This document shows positions 44,359 to 54,686 of a stretch of 64,000 bases of DNA, in pieces. Each line of letters starts with the position of its first letter. Position 1 is the stretch's first letter. The notes beneath the pieces were generated by a model that was not told the DNA's origin, made no database searches, and was given only the letters and a program-made list of their open reading frames with translations. The stretch comes from Cupriavidus oxalaticus (lineage in GTDB: Bacteria > Pseudomonadota > Gammaproteobacteria > Burkholderiales > Burkholderiaceae): positions 1,178,001 to 1,242,000 of the forward strand of contig NZ_CP038634.1 of assembly GCF_004768545.1 (NCBI RefSeq), written 5' to 3'. The position numbers and the translations under genes were made by a program.

Positions 44359-44766
44359 ATGTTCGCCCGCCAAGCCGCTAACGCCTACGCCCAGGTCGGT
44401 GTTCACACCGGCGCGATGAGCGCCAGCCCGCACAAACTCATCACGATGCTGTATGACGGCGCCCGCGCCGCCATCGCGCGGGCAAAGTTCCACCTGGAAG
44501 GCGGCAACATTGCCGAACGCGGCAACGCCATCTCCAAAGCCATCGACATCATCGACAACGGCCTGCGCGCCGTGCTGGACCACAACGCGGGCGGCGAAAT
44601 CTCCGCCAACCTCGAGTCCCTGTACGAATACATGGTGCGCCGGCTGATGCTGGCCAACCTGCGTAGCGACGCGGCCCTGCTGGCCGAGGTCGATACCCTA
44701 CTGGAAAGCCTGGCTTCGGCCTGGGCGCAGATCGGCGAGCCGCAACCTGCCTTACAGGACAACTGA
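44359..44766 (+). CDS. fliS: FliS flagellin export chaperone
   Basis: 135 residues, helical FliS fold. AYAQVGVHTGAMSASPHKLITMLYDGA is the classic N-terminal signature. It binds the disordered C-terminus of FliC to prevent premature polymerisation. 18 bases after fliD. Confidence 0.97.
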   Translation: MFARQAANAYAQVGVHTGAMSASPHKLITMLYDGARAAIARAKFHLEGGNIAERGNAISKAIDIIDNGLRAVLDHNAGGEISANLESLYEYMVRRLMLANLRSDAALLAEVDTLLESLASAWAQIGEPQPALQDN

Positions 44767-44767
44767 C

Positions 44768-45100
44768 ATGGCACCCTTCTCCCCCATCGTCACCTGCTAC
44801 GAAGCCATCCTGGCCCTGTCGTCTCGCATGCATGACGCCGCCCAGGCCGGCGACTGGGACACCGTCACCGAGCTGCAGCGCACTTACCTGGAACAGGTCG
44901 AGCACCTGCGCCAGCTCGACCACGAAACCCCCTTCTCCGATGCCGAGCGCATGCGCCGCTACCAGTTGCTGGACCGCATCCTCACATACGATGCCAGCAT
45001 CCGCGACCTGGCCATGCCGCGGCTCACGAAGCTCGGCGACATGCTGACCAGTTCGCGCCGGCAGGTGGAGCTTGCGTCGACGTACGGCGCCATGGCCTGA
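44768..45100 (+). CDS. fliT: FliT export chaperone / regulator
   Basis: 110 residues, entirely helical, starting one base after the fliS stop. Sequence and place match FliT, which chaperones FliD and in enterics inhibits FlhDC. Confidence 0.9.
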   Translation: MAPFSPIVTCYEAILALSSRMHDAAQAGDWDTVTELQRTYLEQVEHLRQLDHETPFSDAERMRRYQLLDRILTYDASIRDLAMPRLTKLGDMLTSSRRQVELASTYGAMA

Positions 45101-45120
45101 GCGGCAGCCAGACAGATACC

Positions 45121-45140
45121 GCGCGCCGCCAGCGGCGCGC
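45121..45140. terminator. GC hairpin after fliT
   Basis: GCGCGCCGC-CA-GCGGCGCGC, nine-base arms. No T-run, so termination strength is unclear. Confidence 0.4.
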
Positions 45141-45206
45141 CCACTCGCCTGAACACACACACGCACGTCCGTGCGCCGCGCCGCCTTTTCCACTGATTCC
45201 TGAAAA

Positions 45207-46514
45207 ATGACCGGCATCCACCTGCCACCAGGCCTGGCTCCCGGTCAGGCCCCGGACCCGCAATCGCTGCGCCCCGCGCTGGCGATCGACAGGCTGGCCG
45301 CGCTGCAGCCCGTGCCCGAGACCACGGAATCAAGCGTCCAGAATTCCACCGGCCAGGCAATCCGCCACAGCCAGCAGGCAGCAGGTCCCAATGGCATGCC
45401 GGCGCAGGCCGCGCTGCTGCCGGGCACGTCCACGCGCGAATCGCTGAGCAGTGCCGCGCGCGCGATCCTGGCGGTGATGGAGGGCGCCGGGCCGCAGCCG
45501 GTCAAGGCCGGCATGCCGTTGTTGCCCGCCCCGCCGGCAGCCGGTTTGATGCAGGCTGCCGCAGCGGCGCTGGCGAATGCCGTGGGACAAAGCGGGCTGT
45601 TCTATGAGTCGCACCTGGCGCAGTGGGTCGGCGGTGCGCGCCCTTTGTCGACCATCCTGCAGGAGCCGCAGGCAGGTGTACCACGCACGTCACCACAGGC
45701 GGCACCCGGCCAACCATCCGCCACGCAGCCGCAGGCTTCCACCTCGGCCATGTTGACCTATGCCGGACCGGCCAGCGGTGACGTGCCTCGCATTAGCACA
45801 CCGCCGCTGCTGCCGGCCTCGCAGGTGCTGGCCGAAGCGCTGGCCTCGCCGCGCAATCCGCGCGTGGCGCACAGCCACGCGCCGTCCGAGCAGGGTGTGC
45901 GCCAGGGCACCGGCTCCGCAGCCGTGTATAGCCGCGATGCCGACACGCCACCGCCACGGCCATCCACCGGCATGCTGGCGACGCAGGCCTACCAGGCCAC
46001 CGCGGACGCCGCGCGTCCGGCGGCAGCCGAGCCGATGGCAGCCCATGCAGCGCGCACCGGCAATACCGACAGCATCGCCAGCGAAGCCTCCCGGCAAGCA
46101 GCACCCGCCGGACCGGCGATTCATCCCGCGACCGAGGGCGTGGTTCGCCAGCAGCTCGAACTGCTCGCGACGCAGCAGTTCCGCTTTGCCGGCGAAGCAT
46201 GGCCTGGCGCAGCCATGGAGTGGGACATCCGGCGTACGGATCCCGAGGCGAATGGCCAGGGCCCCGACGACGCGAGCAGGCCGTGGTCGAGCCGGATCCG
46301 GCTGCAGTTGCCCAGCCTTGGCACTGTGGAAGTCCTGCTGACGCTGGGCCCGTCCGGACTGGAGGCGCGTGTCGCCACCGGCGAGACCGATATCGCCGCG
46401 CGCCTGATCGCCGCGCGGCCGCTGCTGCGCAACCGTCTGGAAGCCCAGGGCATCCCGCTGCAGCGGCTCAATATCCAGACCCAGGACGACCTCGCCGCAG
46501 GAGCCACGTCATGA
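45207..46514 (+). CDS. FliK-like hook-length control family protein
   Basis: 435 residues, the first ~300 Ala/Pro/Gln-rich and disordered. A C-terminal FliK-like domain (about 315-425) contains LPSLGTVEVLLTLGPSGLEARV. A second full FliK lies at 53161, so this is an additional family member. Its stop overlaps the FlhB-C-domain gene, whose product is the natural interaction partner of a FliK C-domain. Confidence 0.82.
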   Translation: MTGIHLPPGLAPGQAPDPQSLRPALAIDRLAALQPVPETTESSVQNSTGQAIRHSQQAAGPNGMPAQAALLPGTSTRESLSSAARAILAVMEGAGPQPVKAGMPLLPAPPAAGLMQAAAAALANAVGQSGLFYESHLAQWVGGARPLSTILQEPQAGVPRTSPQAAPGQPSATQPQASTSAMLTYAGPASGDVPRISTPPLLPASQVLAEALASPRNPRVAHSHAPSEQGVRQGTGSAAVYSRDADTPPPRPSTGMLATQAYQATADAARPAAAEPMAAHAARTGNTDSIASEASRQAAPAGPAIHPATEGVVRQQLELLATQQFRFAGEAWPGAAMEWDIRRTDPEANGQGPDDASRPWSSRIRLQLPSLGTVEVLLTLGPSGLEARVATGETDIAARLIAARPLLRNRLEAQGIPLQRLNIQTQDDLAAGATS

Positions 46515-46801
46515 GCGAAGGCGCAGCAGACCGCGGCGCGGCCATCGCGCTCAGCTACCAGCACAACAACCAGGCACCACGCGTGGTTGCCAAGGGCTAT
46601 GGCGTGGTGGCCGAGGCCATCATCGCCCGCGCCAAAGAAGCGGGTGTCTATATCCACGACTCGCCCACGCTGGTCAACCTGCTGATGCAGGTGGACCTGG
46701 ACAGCCAGATTCCGCCGCAGCTGTATGTAGCGGTGGCCGAACTGCTGGCGTGGATCTACCACCTGGAATCGGGCATGGACATCGCGGAGCCGCGGACCTG
46801 A
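46511..46801 (+). CDS. FlhB C-domain homologue (export-switch-like)
   Basis: 96 residues aligning with the cytosolic C-terminal part of FlhB/YscU: AIALSYQHNNQAPRVVAKG onwards, with IYIHDSPTLVNLL-like sequence. It starts just after the position of the NPTH autocleavage site and so mimics the cleaved FlhB-CC fragment. Full FlhB is not in the window. It may modulate substrate switching with the FliK-like protein encoded before it (ATGA overlap). Confidence 0.85.
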   Translation: MSEGAADRGAAIALSYQHNNQAPRVVAKGYGVVAEAIIARAKEAGVYIHDSPTLVNLLMQVDLDSQIPPQLYVAVAELLAWIYHLESGMDIAEPRT

Positions 46802-46847
46802 ACTTCTGCTGGTCTGGCCCAGCCATGCCCTGACGCATCCCTGAAAG

Positions 46848-46890
46848 GCAAAGAGCCCCTGGCATGCGCACGCGGCCAGGGGCTCTTTGC
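46848..46890. terminator. Convergent terminator hairpin (FlhB-like / fliE)
   Basis: A perfect 16-base stem (GCAAAGAGCCCCTGGC pairing with 46875-46890) around an 11-base loop, between two convergent genes; short T-rich sequence on each side. Confidence 0.8.
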
Positions 46891-46918
46891 TCTGTGCGCG
46901 GCAATCCTGCCGCGCCAA

Positions 46919-47242
46919 TCAGATCGGCATGCTCATCATCTCCTGATACGCCTGCACCAGCCGGTTCCGCACCTGCACCCCGGTCTGGAACGAGATGTTC
47001 GCCTTCTGCAGGTCGATCATCACGTCATTGAGCGCCACCCCCGGCTTGCCCAGCTCGAAGGCCTCGGCCTGGCCATAGGCGCGCTCCTGCGCCGCATTGA
47101 TCTTGCCCAGCGAGCGTTGCAGCTCGCCGGCGAAGCCGCCGCCGGCAACCGGTGCCGACTGGGTGGCGCTGTTGCCCGAGGCAACCTGTGACAGGCCGCG
47201 CAACTGCTGCAGCATGGACTCGATGGAAGAGATAGTGGTCAT
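46919..47242 (-). CDS. fliE: FliE basal-body protein
   Basis: 107 residues: FAGELQRSLGKINAAQ and the conserved C-terminus LGKPGVALNDVMIDLQKANISFQ...VRNRLVQAYQEMMSMPI (written with the gap). FliE joins the MS ring to the proximal rod. Transcribed away from fliF, as in related bacteria. Confidence 0.97.
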   Translation of the reverse strand: MTTISSIESMLQQLRGLSQVASGNSATQSAPVAGGGFAGELQRSLGKINAAQERAYGQAEAFELGKPGVALNDVMIDLQKANISFQTGVQVRNRLVQAYQEMMSMPI

Positions 47243-47639
47243 GGCGTCGTCATGGGCCGGCTCGTAGCCGGGTCAGTCGATGGCGCGTCTCGTCGAGCAC
47301 ATTCATGCCGGCAAGGCAGACGGGGCGCACCGATTTTCAGCGGTTTGCAGAGTACCCGCCGCCACGCACCCGCCATGGCCCGAAATCGGGCGGAAAACCG
47401 GGTCTGTTTGCGGCATTGTCCCACTCAAGTCTGGCCGATCATTGCCACCGTGCCGGACAAGCGCGGGCAGCCGCCGAGCGCCGCCTTCCGGCACTTGCCA
47501 GACCAACCATTGATCCGGGAGTACGCGTGTTTTCTCTGCAGCGTAATGTGTGCCGCGCCATGAGCCGTGCCGACGACCATGGCCGCCATCACCGCCCGAG
47601 CCGTCGCGAGCATCGCGGCGCCGGCGCAGGAGCACGCGC
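47243..47639. other. fliE/fliF divergent promoter region
   Basis: 397 bases without a gene. A GCCGATCA near 47430 resembles a sigma28 -10 but has no TAAA at the right distance. A sigma54 element was also sought and not found. Confidence 0.5.
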
Positions 47640-49367
47640 GTGACCGCGGCGGTTGCCATGCCGGGCCGGCCGGCCGAGGTGCTTGAGCGCCTGAAGGCCA
47701 ACCCCAGGCTGCCGCTGATGCTGGGCGGCGCGGCGCTTGCCGCCGCCATCGCCGTGGGCGTGCTGTGGTCGCGCGCGCCGGACTACAAGGTGCTGTACAG
47801 CAACCTGTCCGAGCGCGACGGCGGTGCGGTGCTGCAGTCGCTGCAGCAGATGAACGTGCCGTACAAGTTTGCCGAAGGCGGCGGCGCGGTGATGGTGCCG
47901 GCCGGGAAAGTCCACGAGACGCGGCTGCGGCTCGCCTCGCAGGGCCTGCCCAAGAGCGGCACCGCGGGCATGGAGCTGATGGACAACCAGAAGTTCGGCA
48001 TCAGCCAGTTTGCCGAGCAGGTCAATTACCAGCGCGGGCTGGAAGGCGAGCTGGCGCGCTCGATCGAATCGATCGCCGCCGTGCAGTCGGCCCGCGTGCA
48101 CCTGGCGATCCCCAAGCCGACGCTGTTCGTGCGCGAGCGCCAGAAGCCTACCGCCTCGATCGTGCTGCAGCTTTACCCGGGCCGCGCCATCGACGAGGGC
48201 CAGGTCGCGGCGATCAGCCACCTGGTGTCGTCGAGCGTGCCGGAGCTGACGCCCAAGTCGATCTCGATCGTCGACCAGCACGGCAACCTGCTGTCGAACA
48301 GCGGCAACGAGCGCATGCTCGACGCCACCCAGCTCAAGTACGTGCAGGCGCTGGAACAGAACTACCTCAAGCGCATCGAGGCGATCCTGGCGCCGATCGT
48401 CGGCAAGGACAACGTGCGTGCGCAGGTGACGGCCGACGTGGACTTCTCCATCGTCGAGCACACCGACGAGAGCTACAAGCCCAACCAGGATCCCACCCGC
48501 TCGGCCATCCGCAGCCAGCAGACCAGCGAGTCGAGCCAGCAGGGCGCGACGCCGCCGGGCGGCGTGCCGGGCGCGCTGTCCAACCAGCCGCCCGCTGCCG
48601 CGGTCGCGCCGGTGACCACGCCGCAGACGCCGCGCGCGGGCCAGGCGCCTGGACAGGCCGGCGCCCCCGCCGCCGGCCAGCCGGGCCAGGCAGGGCAAGC
48701 GGGCCAGCAAGGCCAGGCCGCGCAAGGCGCGCAGGCCGGCACGGCCAGCGGCCCGAGCAGTAACCGCCGCGATTCCACCGTCAACTACGAGCTGGACCGC
48801 ACCGTGCGCCATGTGCAGCAGGCACCGGGCGGCGTGCGCCGGCTGTCGGTGGCGGTGGTGGTGAACTACCGCCAGGCGGCCGATGCCAAGGGCAAGATGG
48901 TGGCGCAGCCGCTGCCGCCGGCGCTGCTGGCGCAGATCGAGAACCTGACCAAGGAGGCAATGGGCTTCTCGTCCGATCGGGGCGACTCGATCAACGTGGT
49001 CAACAGCCCGTTCACCGTGGACCGCGAGGTCACGCCGGAAGTCCCGCTGTGGAAGCAACCTGAAATGATCGATCTCGGCAAGACCGGCGCGGGCTACCTG
49101 CTGCTGGCACTGCTGGCGCTGTTCGCGTGGTTCAAGGTGGCGCGCCCGATCCTGCGCCGCTACACCACGCCGCCGCTGCCGGCACCGGAAGCCAGGGAAG
49201 AGACCGAGGCCGTGCTGCTGCCGCCAGAAGAGCCCGCCAATCCGGAAGTCCTGCGGCTTGCCGCCAAGTATGAAAGCGACCTCGCGCTGGTGCGTGACGC
49301 CGCACAGCGCGACCCGCGCCTGGTCGCCAGCGTGATCAAGAACTGGATTGCCAATGACAACCGCTAA
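47640..49367 (+). CDS. fliF: FliF MS-ring protein
   Basis: 575 residues from GTG 47640, chosen for its AGGAG seven bases upstream (ATG 47658 is the alternative). TM1 near 25-48, YscJ/FliF ring-building domains (about 50-320), a Pro/Gly/Gln-rich disordered linker (about 325-375), TM2 near 475-495, and the FliG-binding C-terminal helix ([20 protein letters not shown]). It forms the membrane MS ring. Its stop overlaps fliG. Confidence 0.97.
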   Translation: MTAAVAMPGRPAEVLERLKANPRLPLMLGGAALAAAIAVGVLWSRAPDYKVLYSNLSERDGGAVLQSLQQMNVPYKFAEGGGAVMVPAGKVHETRLRLASQGLPKSGTAGMELMDNQKFGISQFAEQVNYQRGLEGELARSIESIAAVQSARVHLAIPKPTLFVRERQKPTASIVLQLYPGRAIDEGQVAAISHLVSSSVPELTPKSISIVDQHGNLLSNSGNERMLDATQLKYVQALEQNYLKRIEAILAPIVGKDNVRAQVTADVDFSIVEHTDESYKPNQDPTRSAIRSQQTSESSQQGATPPGGVPGALSNQPPAAAVAPVTTPQTPRAGQAPGQAGAPAAGQPGQAGQAGQQGQAAQGAQAGTASGPSSNRRDSTVNYELDRTVRHVQQAPGGVRRLSVAVVVNYRQAADAKGKMVAQPLPPALLAQIENLTKEAMGFSSDRGDSINVVNSPFTVDREVTPEVPLWKQPEMIDLGKTGAGYLLLALLALFAWFKVARPILRRYTTPPLPAPEAREETEAVLLPPEEPANPEVLRLAAKYESDLALVRDAAQRDPRLVASVIKNWIANDNR

Positions 49368-50376
49368 GGCCATCTCCAAGGAAGTCTCCGCCAGCGGCCT
49401 GCAGAAGAGCGCCGTGCTGATGATGGCGATCGGCGAGGATGCCGCGGCCGAGGTGTTCAAGCACCTGTCACAGCGCGAGGTGCAGGAACTGGGCGCTGCC
49501 ATGGCCTCGCTCAGTTCAGTCACGCGCGAGGAAATGGCCGGCGTGCTGGGCGAGTTCCGCTCCGAGACCGAGCAGTACCTGGCACTGAACGTCGATTCCA
49601 GCGCCTTTATCCGCAGCGTGCTGAACAAGGCGCTGGGCGAGGAGCGCGCGCAGTCGGTGATCGAGGACATCCTGGAGTCGCGCGACCCGGGCAGCGGCAT
49701 CGACTCGCTCAACTGGATGGACGCGACCTCGATCGCCGAGCTGATCCGCGACGAGCACCCGCAGATCATCGCCACCATCCTGATCCACCTGGACCGCCAG
49801 AAGTCGTCGGAGGTGCTGGGCCTGTTCACCGACCGCCTGCGCAACGACGTGATCCTGCGTATCGCCACCTTCGGCGGCGTGCAGCCGGGCGCGCTGCAGG
49901 AGCTGACCGACGTGCTGACCAAGCTGCTGGCGGGCCAGAGCCTGAAGCGCAGCCGCATGGGCGGCGTGCGCACCGCGGCGGAGATCATCAACCTGATGAG
50001 CACCGCGCACGAAGAGGCGGTCATCGACGGCGTGCGCCTGCACGACGGCGACCTGGCGCAGAAGATCATCGACGAGATGTTCCTGTTCGAGAACCTGCTG
50101 GAGGTCGACGACCGCGGCATCCAGCGCGTGCTCAAGGAAATCGCCACCGAGTCGCTCATCGTCGCGCTCAAGGGCGCGCCGTCGGAATTGCGCGACAAGT
50201 TCATCCGCAACATGTCCACGCGCGCCGGCGAGATGCTGCGCGAGGACCTGGATGCGCTCGGCCCGGTGCGCGTGTCGCAGGTCGAAGCCGAGCAAAAGGC
50301 CATCCTGCAGGTGGTGAGACGCCTGGCGGATGCGGGCGAAGTCCAGATCGGCGGAGGCGACGATGCCTATGTCTGA
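49354..50376 (+). CDS. fliG: FliG rotor/switch protein
   Basis: 340 residues. FliG_N ([19 protein letters not shown]), middle [13 protein letters not shown] (here [15 protein letters not shown]) and C-terminal torque domain with [19 protein letters not shown]. It couples the stator to the rotor. Overlaps fliF by 14 bases and fliH by 14. Confidence 0.98.
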   Translation: MTTAKAISKEVSASGLQKSAVLMMAIGEDAAAEVFKHLSQREVQELGAAMASLSSVTREEMAGVLGEFRSETEQYLALNVDSSAFIRSVLNKALGEERAQSVIEDILESRDPGSGIDSLNWMDATSIAELIRDEHPQIIATILIHLDRQKSSEVLGLFTDRLRNDVILRIATFGGVQPGALQELTDVLTKLLAGQSLKRSRMGGVRTAAEIINLMSTAHEEAVIDGVRLHDGDLAQKIIDEMFLFENLLEVDDRGIQRVLKEIATESLIVALKGAPSELRDKFIRNMSTRAGEMLREDLDALGPVRVSQVEAEQKAILQVVRRLADAGEVQIGGGDDAYV

Positions 50377-51220
50377 TGCATTACCCGAGCGCGGCCTGAA
50401 TGCACAGCACGCACAGCACGCACCGAACGCACAGCACGCGCCGAACGCACTGAGCGCACGCCGCGCGGTACGGGGCGATCCCCCTGACAGCGCGCACGGC
50501 GGCTTCGCGCCGTTCGAGCCGCCGCGCCGCGCGCGCGGTGGTGGCGCCGGCTGGCAGCGCTGGCAGATGGGCTCGCTCGACCCGCGCGATGCGCGCAACA
50601 ACGCGCCCGAGACGCCTGCCGACCTCTTGCCGGCCGAGCCCGCGCCACCGCCGATCGATTTCGCGGCGCTGGATGCGATGCGCGAGGGCGCGCGCAAGGA
50701 AGGCTATGCGCAGGGCTACACGCAGGGACAGACTCAGGGCTATGGCGACGGCCACCGCGAAGGCTATTCGCGCGGGCTGGAAGCGGCGCGCAACGAGGCC
50801 GCGCAGCTGCAGGCGCTGGCCACCAATTTCCGCAGCGCGCTGACGGGCGTCGACGATCAGGTCGCGCGCGCGCTGGTGACGCTGGCGCTGGATGTGGCGC
50901 GCCAGCTGGTGCGCACCACGGTTGCCGGGGATCCCTCGGTGCTGCTGCCCGCGGTGCGCGAGCTGCTGGCCAGCGAGCCCGCGCTGCAGGGCTCGCCCAG
51001 CGTGCTGCTGCATCCTGACGACGTTGCGCTGGTCGAGGCGCACCTGCAGGGCGAACTCGAAGCCGCGGGCTGGACCGTACGACCGGATCCGACGGTGGCG
51101 CGCGGCGGCTGCATTGCCAGCGCCGCCAGCGGCGAGCGCGACGCGACGCTGGCCACGCGCTGGACGCGCGTGGCCAAGGCGCTGGGGCGCGACGATCCGT
51201 GGGAGCCGCCGCATGACTGA
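50363..51220 (+). CDS. fliH: FliH, regulator of the export ATPase
   Basis: 285 residues. A disordered N-terminal ~100 residues, then Gly-x3 repeats ([17 protein letters not shown]) typical of FliH, and a C-terminal domain that binds FliI. ATG 50363 and 50369 are both possible; GGAGG lies five bases before the first. Confidence 0.95.
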   Translation: MPMSDALPERGLNAQHAQHAPNAQHAPNALSARRAVRGDPPDSAHGGFAPFEPPRRARGGGAGWQRWQMGSLDPRDARNNAPETPADLLPAEPAPPPIDFAALDAMREGARKEGYAQGYTQGQTQGYGDGHREGYSRGLEAARNEAAQLQALATNFRSALTGVDDQVARALVTLALDVARQLVRTTVAGDPSVLLPAVRELLASEPALQGSPSVLLHPDDVALVEAHLQGELEAAGWTVRPDPTVARGGCIASAASGERDATLATRWTRVAKALGRDDPWEPPHD

Positions 51221-52694
51221 GGCCGCCGCACCAGTCGGACAAGCCGCGCCGGATGGCGCATCGAGCCGGCATACGCAACGCTGGATCGGCGCGCTCGAAA
51301 CCGCATCGGCCGGCATTGCCGGCCTCGACAGCAAGCGCAGCTGCGGCCGCCTGACGCGTGCCGCGGGGCTGGTGCTCGAGGCCGTGGGCCTGCGCCTGCC
51401 GGTGGGCAGCGACTGCCTGATCGAACTGCCCGCCGGTCAGTTCATCGCCGACAGCAACGCACCCCGCACCGCCGAAGCGGAAGTGGTGGGCTTCGGTGCC
51501 GACCGCCTTTACCTGATGCCGCAATCCGACGTGGTCGGCCTGCTGCCGGGCGCCCGCGTCTATCCGCTGGAGCCGTCGCCGCAGCCGGCCGGCACCGCCG
51601 CGCCGCGCGAGCCGGGCTCCAAGCGCCTGCCCGTCGGCGCGGGCCTGCTCGGCCGCGTGCTCGATGCCGCGGGCCGCCCGCTCGATGGCCTGGGCCCGCT
51701 GGCCGCGGCAATGGAAGTGCCGCTGGCCGGCGAGCAGATCAACCCGCTGATGCGCGCACCTATCGAAACCGTGCTCGATACCGGCGTGCGTGCCATCAAC
51801 GGCATGCTGACGGTGGGGCGCGGCCAGCGCATGGGCCTGTTCGCGGGCTCGGGCGTGGGCAAGAGCGTGCTGCTGGGCATGATGGCGCGCTACACCAGCG
51901 CCGACGTGATCGTGGTCGGCCTGATCGGCGAGCGCGGCCGCGAGGTCAAAGAATTCATCGAGAACATCCTGGGGCCGGAGGGCCGCCGCCGCTCCGTGGT
52001 CGTGGCGGCGCCGGCCGATTGCTCGCCGCTGCTGCGCATGCAGGGCGCCGTCTATGCAACCCGGCTCGCCGAGTATTTCCGCGACCAGGGCCAGCATGTG
52101 CTGCTGATCATGGATTCGCTGACGCGCTACGCCATGGCGCAGCGCGAGATCGCGCTGGCGATCGGCGAACCGCCCGCGACCAAGGGCTATCCGCCGTCGG
52201 TCTTCGCCAAGCTGCCGACGCTGGTCGAGCGCACCGGCAATGGCCCCGAGGGCGGCGGCTCGATCACCGCGTTCTACACCGTGCTGACCGAAGGCGACGA
52301 CCAGCAGGACCCGATCGCCGATTCGGCGCGAGCGATCCTGGACGGCCATATCGTGCTGTCGCGCAGCCTGGCCGAGTCGGGGCACTACCCCGCCATCGAT
52401 GTCGAGGCCTCCATCAGCCGCGCCATGACCGCGCTGATCCCGCATGAGCAGTTCGCCTCGGTGCGCCGCTTCAAGCAGTTGATGTCGCGCTATCAGCGCA
52501 ACCGCGACCTGATCAGCGTGGGCGCCTACGTGCCGGGCAACGATCCCGAGCTGGACCTTGCAATCCGGCTGCATCCGCGCATGGAAGCCTTCCTGCAACA
52601 GGATATCCACCAGCGCGCCGGCTACGACGACGCCATCGCCCAGCTGCACAGCCTCTTCGACAGGAGTGATCATGGCCAAGCCTTCACCGCTTAA
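51213..52694 (+). CDS. fliI: FliI flagellar export ATPase
   Basis: 493 residues. F-type ATPase fold: Walker A GSGVGKS, Walker [12 protein letters not shown], and the family motif [10 protein letters not shown]. It hydrolyses ATP to help unfold and deliver substrates to the export gate. ATG overlaps the fliH end. Confidence 0.98.
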   Translation: MTEAAAPVGQAAPDGASSRHTQRWIGALETASAGIAGLDSKRSCGRLTRAAGLVLEAVGLRLPVGSDCLIELPAGQFIADSNAPRTAEAEVVGFGADRLYLMPQSDVVGLLPGARVYPLEPSPQPAGTAAPREPGSKRLPVGAGLLGRVLDAAGRPLDGLGPLAAAMEVPLAGEQINPLMRAPIETVLDTGVRAINGMLTVGRGQRMGLFAGSGVGKSVLLGMMARYTSADVIVVGLIGERGREVKEFIENILGPEGRRRSVVVAAPADCSPLLRMQGAVYATRLAEYFRDQGQHVLLIMDSLTRYAMAQREIALAIGEPPATKGYPPSVFAKLPTLVERTGNGPEGGGSITAFYTVLTEGDDQQDPIADSARAILDGHIVLSRSLAESGHYPAIDVEASISRAMTALIPHEQFASVRRFKQLMSRYQRNRDLISVGAYVPGNDPELDLAIRLHPRMEAFLQQDIHQRAGYDDAIAQLHSLFDRSDHGQAFTA

Positions 52695-53124
52695 TACCCT
52701 GGCGGACCTTGCCCAGAACGATACCGACGCCGCCGCGCGCGAACTCGGCCGGCTGCAGGGCTCGCGCACGCAGGCGGAGCAGCAGCTGAACCAGCTGACG
52801 CAATACCGCCACGAGTACCGCGCGCGCATGCAGGCCGTGGCCGCGGAGGGCATGACCTCGAGCCGCTGGCAGGACTTTTCGCGCTTCCTCGACTCGCTCG
52901 ACCAGGCCATCCGCCAGCAGACCGCGGCGCTGGCCAAGGCCGAAGCCGACCTCCTGGCCGGGCGCACCCGCTGGCAGCACCAGAAGCGCCGGCTGAATTC
53001 CTTCGACACGCTGATCGCGCGGGCCGAGGCCAGGGAAGAACAGGTCGCCGCGCGCCGCGAGCAGCGCGCCAATGACGAATACGCGGCCCGGCTGGCACGC
53101 GCCGCCGCCACCCGGCTTGGCTAA
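52672..53124 (+). CDS. fliJ: FliJ export chaperone-escort
   Basis: 150 residues, a long antiparallel coiled coil without a hydrophobic core region. AGGAG precedes ATG 52672, inside the 3' end of fliI. FliJ links FliI to FlhA. Confidence 0.93.
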   Translation: MAKPSPLNTLADLAQNDTDAAARELGRLQGSRTQAEQQLNQLTQYRHEYRARMQAVAAEGMTSSRWQDFSRFLDSLDQAIRQQTAALAKAEADLLAGRTRWQHQKRRLNSFDTLIARAEAREEQVAARREQRANDEYAARLARAAATRLG

Positions 53125-53160
53125 GCCGCGACCGCTACCGGAATTCCGCAGCAGAACGAC

Positions 53161-54609
53161 ATGATCGATATCAGCCAGATTGTCAGCAACACCGCCAATG
53201 CCGCCAAGGCGGCTGCCAGTGCAACCGAAAGCACCAGGCGCGCCAGCAGCGACACCAGCGGCTTCGGCGACGCACTGGCGCGTGCCCGCGAAAGCAGCCC
53301 GCAGCAAGCCCCGGCAACAAAGGCCCGGGACGCAGACGCCGGGCAGGAAAGGTCCGCGAGCCAAAAACAGCCAGCGCCGGAGCCGGCACGCGCCGACACC
53401 GGCAAGCCGCCGGCGGCGCCGGCGGACAAGCCGGCGGCCGCCGACAAGGCCAAGGAAGACGATGACAGCAACGTGGCCGCCGATGCCGCGGCCGCAGCCG
53501 CCGCCGCGGCGCTGGCATTGCTGCTGCCGGCAACGGCCCCGGCCACGGCAGCGTCCGCAGCGGCCGGCGCTGCCGGCGCAGCGGTCGGCTCGACCGCCGA
53601 CGCAGGCAGCAACACTGCCCTGCAAGCCGCGCTGGCCGGCGCCGCGCAGCCGGCGGCTGCCGGCGCATCCGACGTTGCCAGCGCCCAGGCGCAGACGCTG
53701 CGGGGCAACGCCGTATTGCCCGACACGCTGCAGGTCGTGACCGCCGAGGCCGCGCCGGCCCAGCCTTCAGTCGCCGACACGCTCGCCACCATCGCCTCGC
53801 AACGCGCCGCGATGCAGGGCAGCACGCCGGCCGCCACGGACGCCAGGTCGGGCTCTGCCCTCACGCAATCCGTGCCAGCCGCCAGCATTCCGGCGCAGCA
53901 GGACAACGCCGGCCAGCAGCCCGACAGCGGCATCGGCCAGCACCGCGCCGATCCGCTTGCCGCTGCCAATGGCGCCGGCGAAGCGCGTCCGGCCGCCAGC
54001 TCGTTCGCCGCCGCGCAAGCCGCGGCGCGCGCCACCGAGGCCGCCACGGTGTCGACCAGCGCCGACAACGCGCCCGCCCTGGCCGCCGCGCTCGCCGGCC
54101 AGCACACGGCCCAGGCCCCGGCGGCTGCCGCGGCCGCAACCGCTCGCCCGATGGTCGCCCCGGCGCTGTACGACAGCCAGTGGCCGCAGGCCCTGGGCCA
54201 GCAGATGCTCCGCCTCAGCACCCAGGGCACGCAGAGCGCAGAGCTGCAACTGAACCCGCCCGACCTTGGCCCGCTGAAGGTCGTGCTCAACGTGGTCAAC
54301 GACCAGGCCCAGGCGCAGTTCGTCTCGCCGCACCAGGCGGTACGGGCCGCAGTGGAAGCGGCGCTGCCGCACCTGCGCACCGCGCTGTCCGAAAACGGCA
54401 TCCAGCTGGGACAGACGTCGGTCGGCGCCGACGGCTTTGCCAACCAGGCCGGCAACGGGCAGCAACAGCAGCAGGCGCCGGGCAACGGGCGCGGGCAGCC
54501 GGCCTTCGGCACGAGCACGCTGGCTGGCGCCGAGCCCGCCGCATCAGCGGAACCGGTGGCCCGGTCTGCACGGGTGCCGGCGCGCGGCGAGATTGATACG
54601 TTCGCCTGA
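53161..54609 (+). CDS. fliK: FliK hook-length control protein
   Basis: 482 residues, about a quarter Ala in the first 340, with the disordered ruler region expected of FliK. The C-terminal Flg_hook domain (about 345-440) reads LRLSTQGTQSAELQLNPPDL and VSPHQAVRAAVEAALPHLR. It measures hook length and triggers the FlhB switch. Last gene of the fliF-K run. Confidence 0.95.
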   Translation: MIDISQIVSNTANAAKAAASATESTRRASSDTSGFGDALARARESSPQQAPATKARDADAGQERSASQKQPAPEPARADTGKPPAAPADKPAAADKAKEDDDSNVAADAAAAAAAAALALLLPATAPATAASAAAGAAGAAVGSTADAGSNTALQAALAGAAQPAAAGASDVASAQAQTLRGNAVLPDTLQVVTAEAAPAQPSVADTLATIASQRAAMQGSTPAATDARSGSALTQSVPAASIPAQQDNAGQQPDSGIGQHRADPLAAANGAGEARPAASSFAAAQAAARATEAATVSTSADNAPALAAALAGQHTAQAPAAAAAATARPMVAPALYDSQWPQALGQQMLRLSTQGTQSAELQLNPPDLGPLKVVLNVVNDQAQAQFVSPHQAVRAAVEAALPHLRTALSENGIQLGQTSVGADGFANQAGNGQQQQQAPGNGRGQPAFGTSTLAGAEPAASAEPVARSARVPARGEIDTFA

Positions 54610-54655
54610 TTTTTTTGGGGACGTGTCGGGCATTCAGGCACCACCGGAACACAAA

Positions 54656-54675
54656 GGCCGCCGTTTCAGGCGGCC
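54656..54675 (-). terminator. Hairpin after argC-like gene / fliK
   Basis: GGCCGCC-GTTTCA-GGCGGCC; read on the minus strand it is followed by TTTGTGTT, so it most likely ends the argC-like transcript, and also backs up fliK. Confidence 0.6.
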
Positions 54676-54686
54676 GCCATCGGCCA

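Noticed and set aside
47425..47440. Sigma28-like -10 (GCCGATCA) before fliF
   Set aside because: There is no TAAA 15 bases upstream, so the match is likely chance.
47589..50303. A 904-codon open frame antisense to fliF/fliG
   Set aside because: It is a shadow of two certain flagellar genes and has no recognisable protein features.
50367..53111. A 914-codon open frame antisense to fliH-fliJ
   Set aside because: Same reason: the sense strand holds three overlapping, well-conserved genes.
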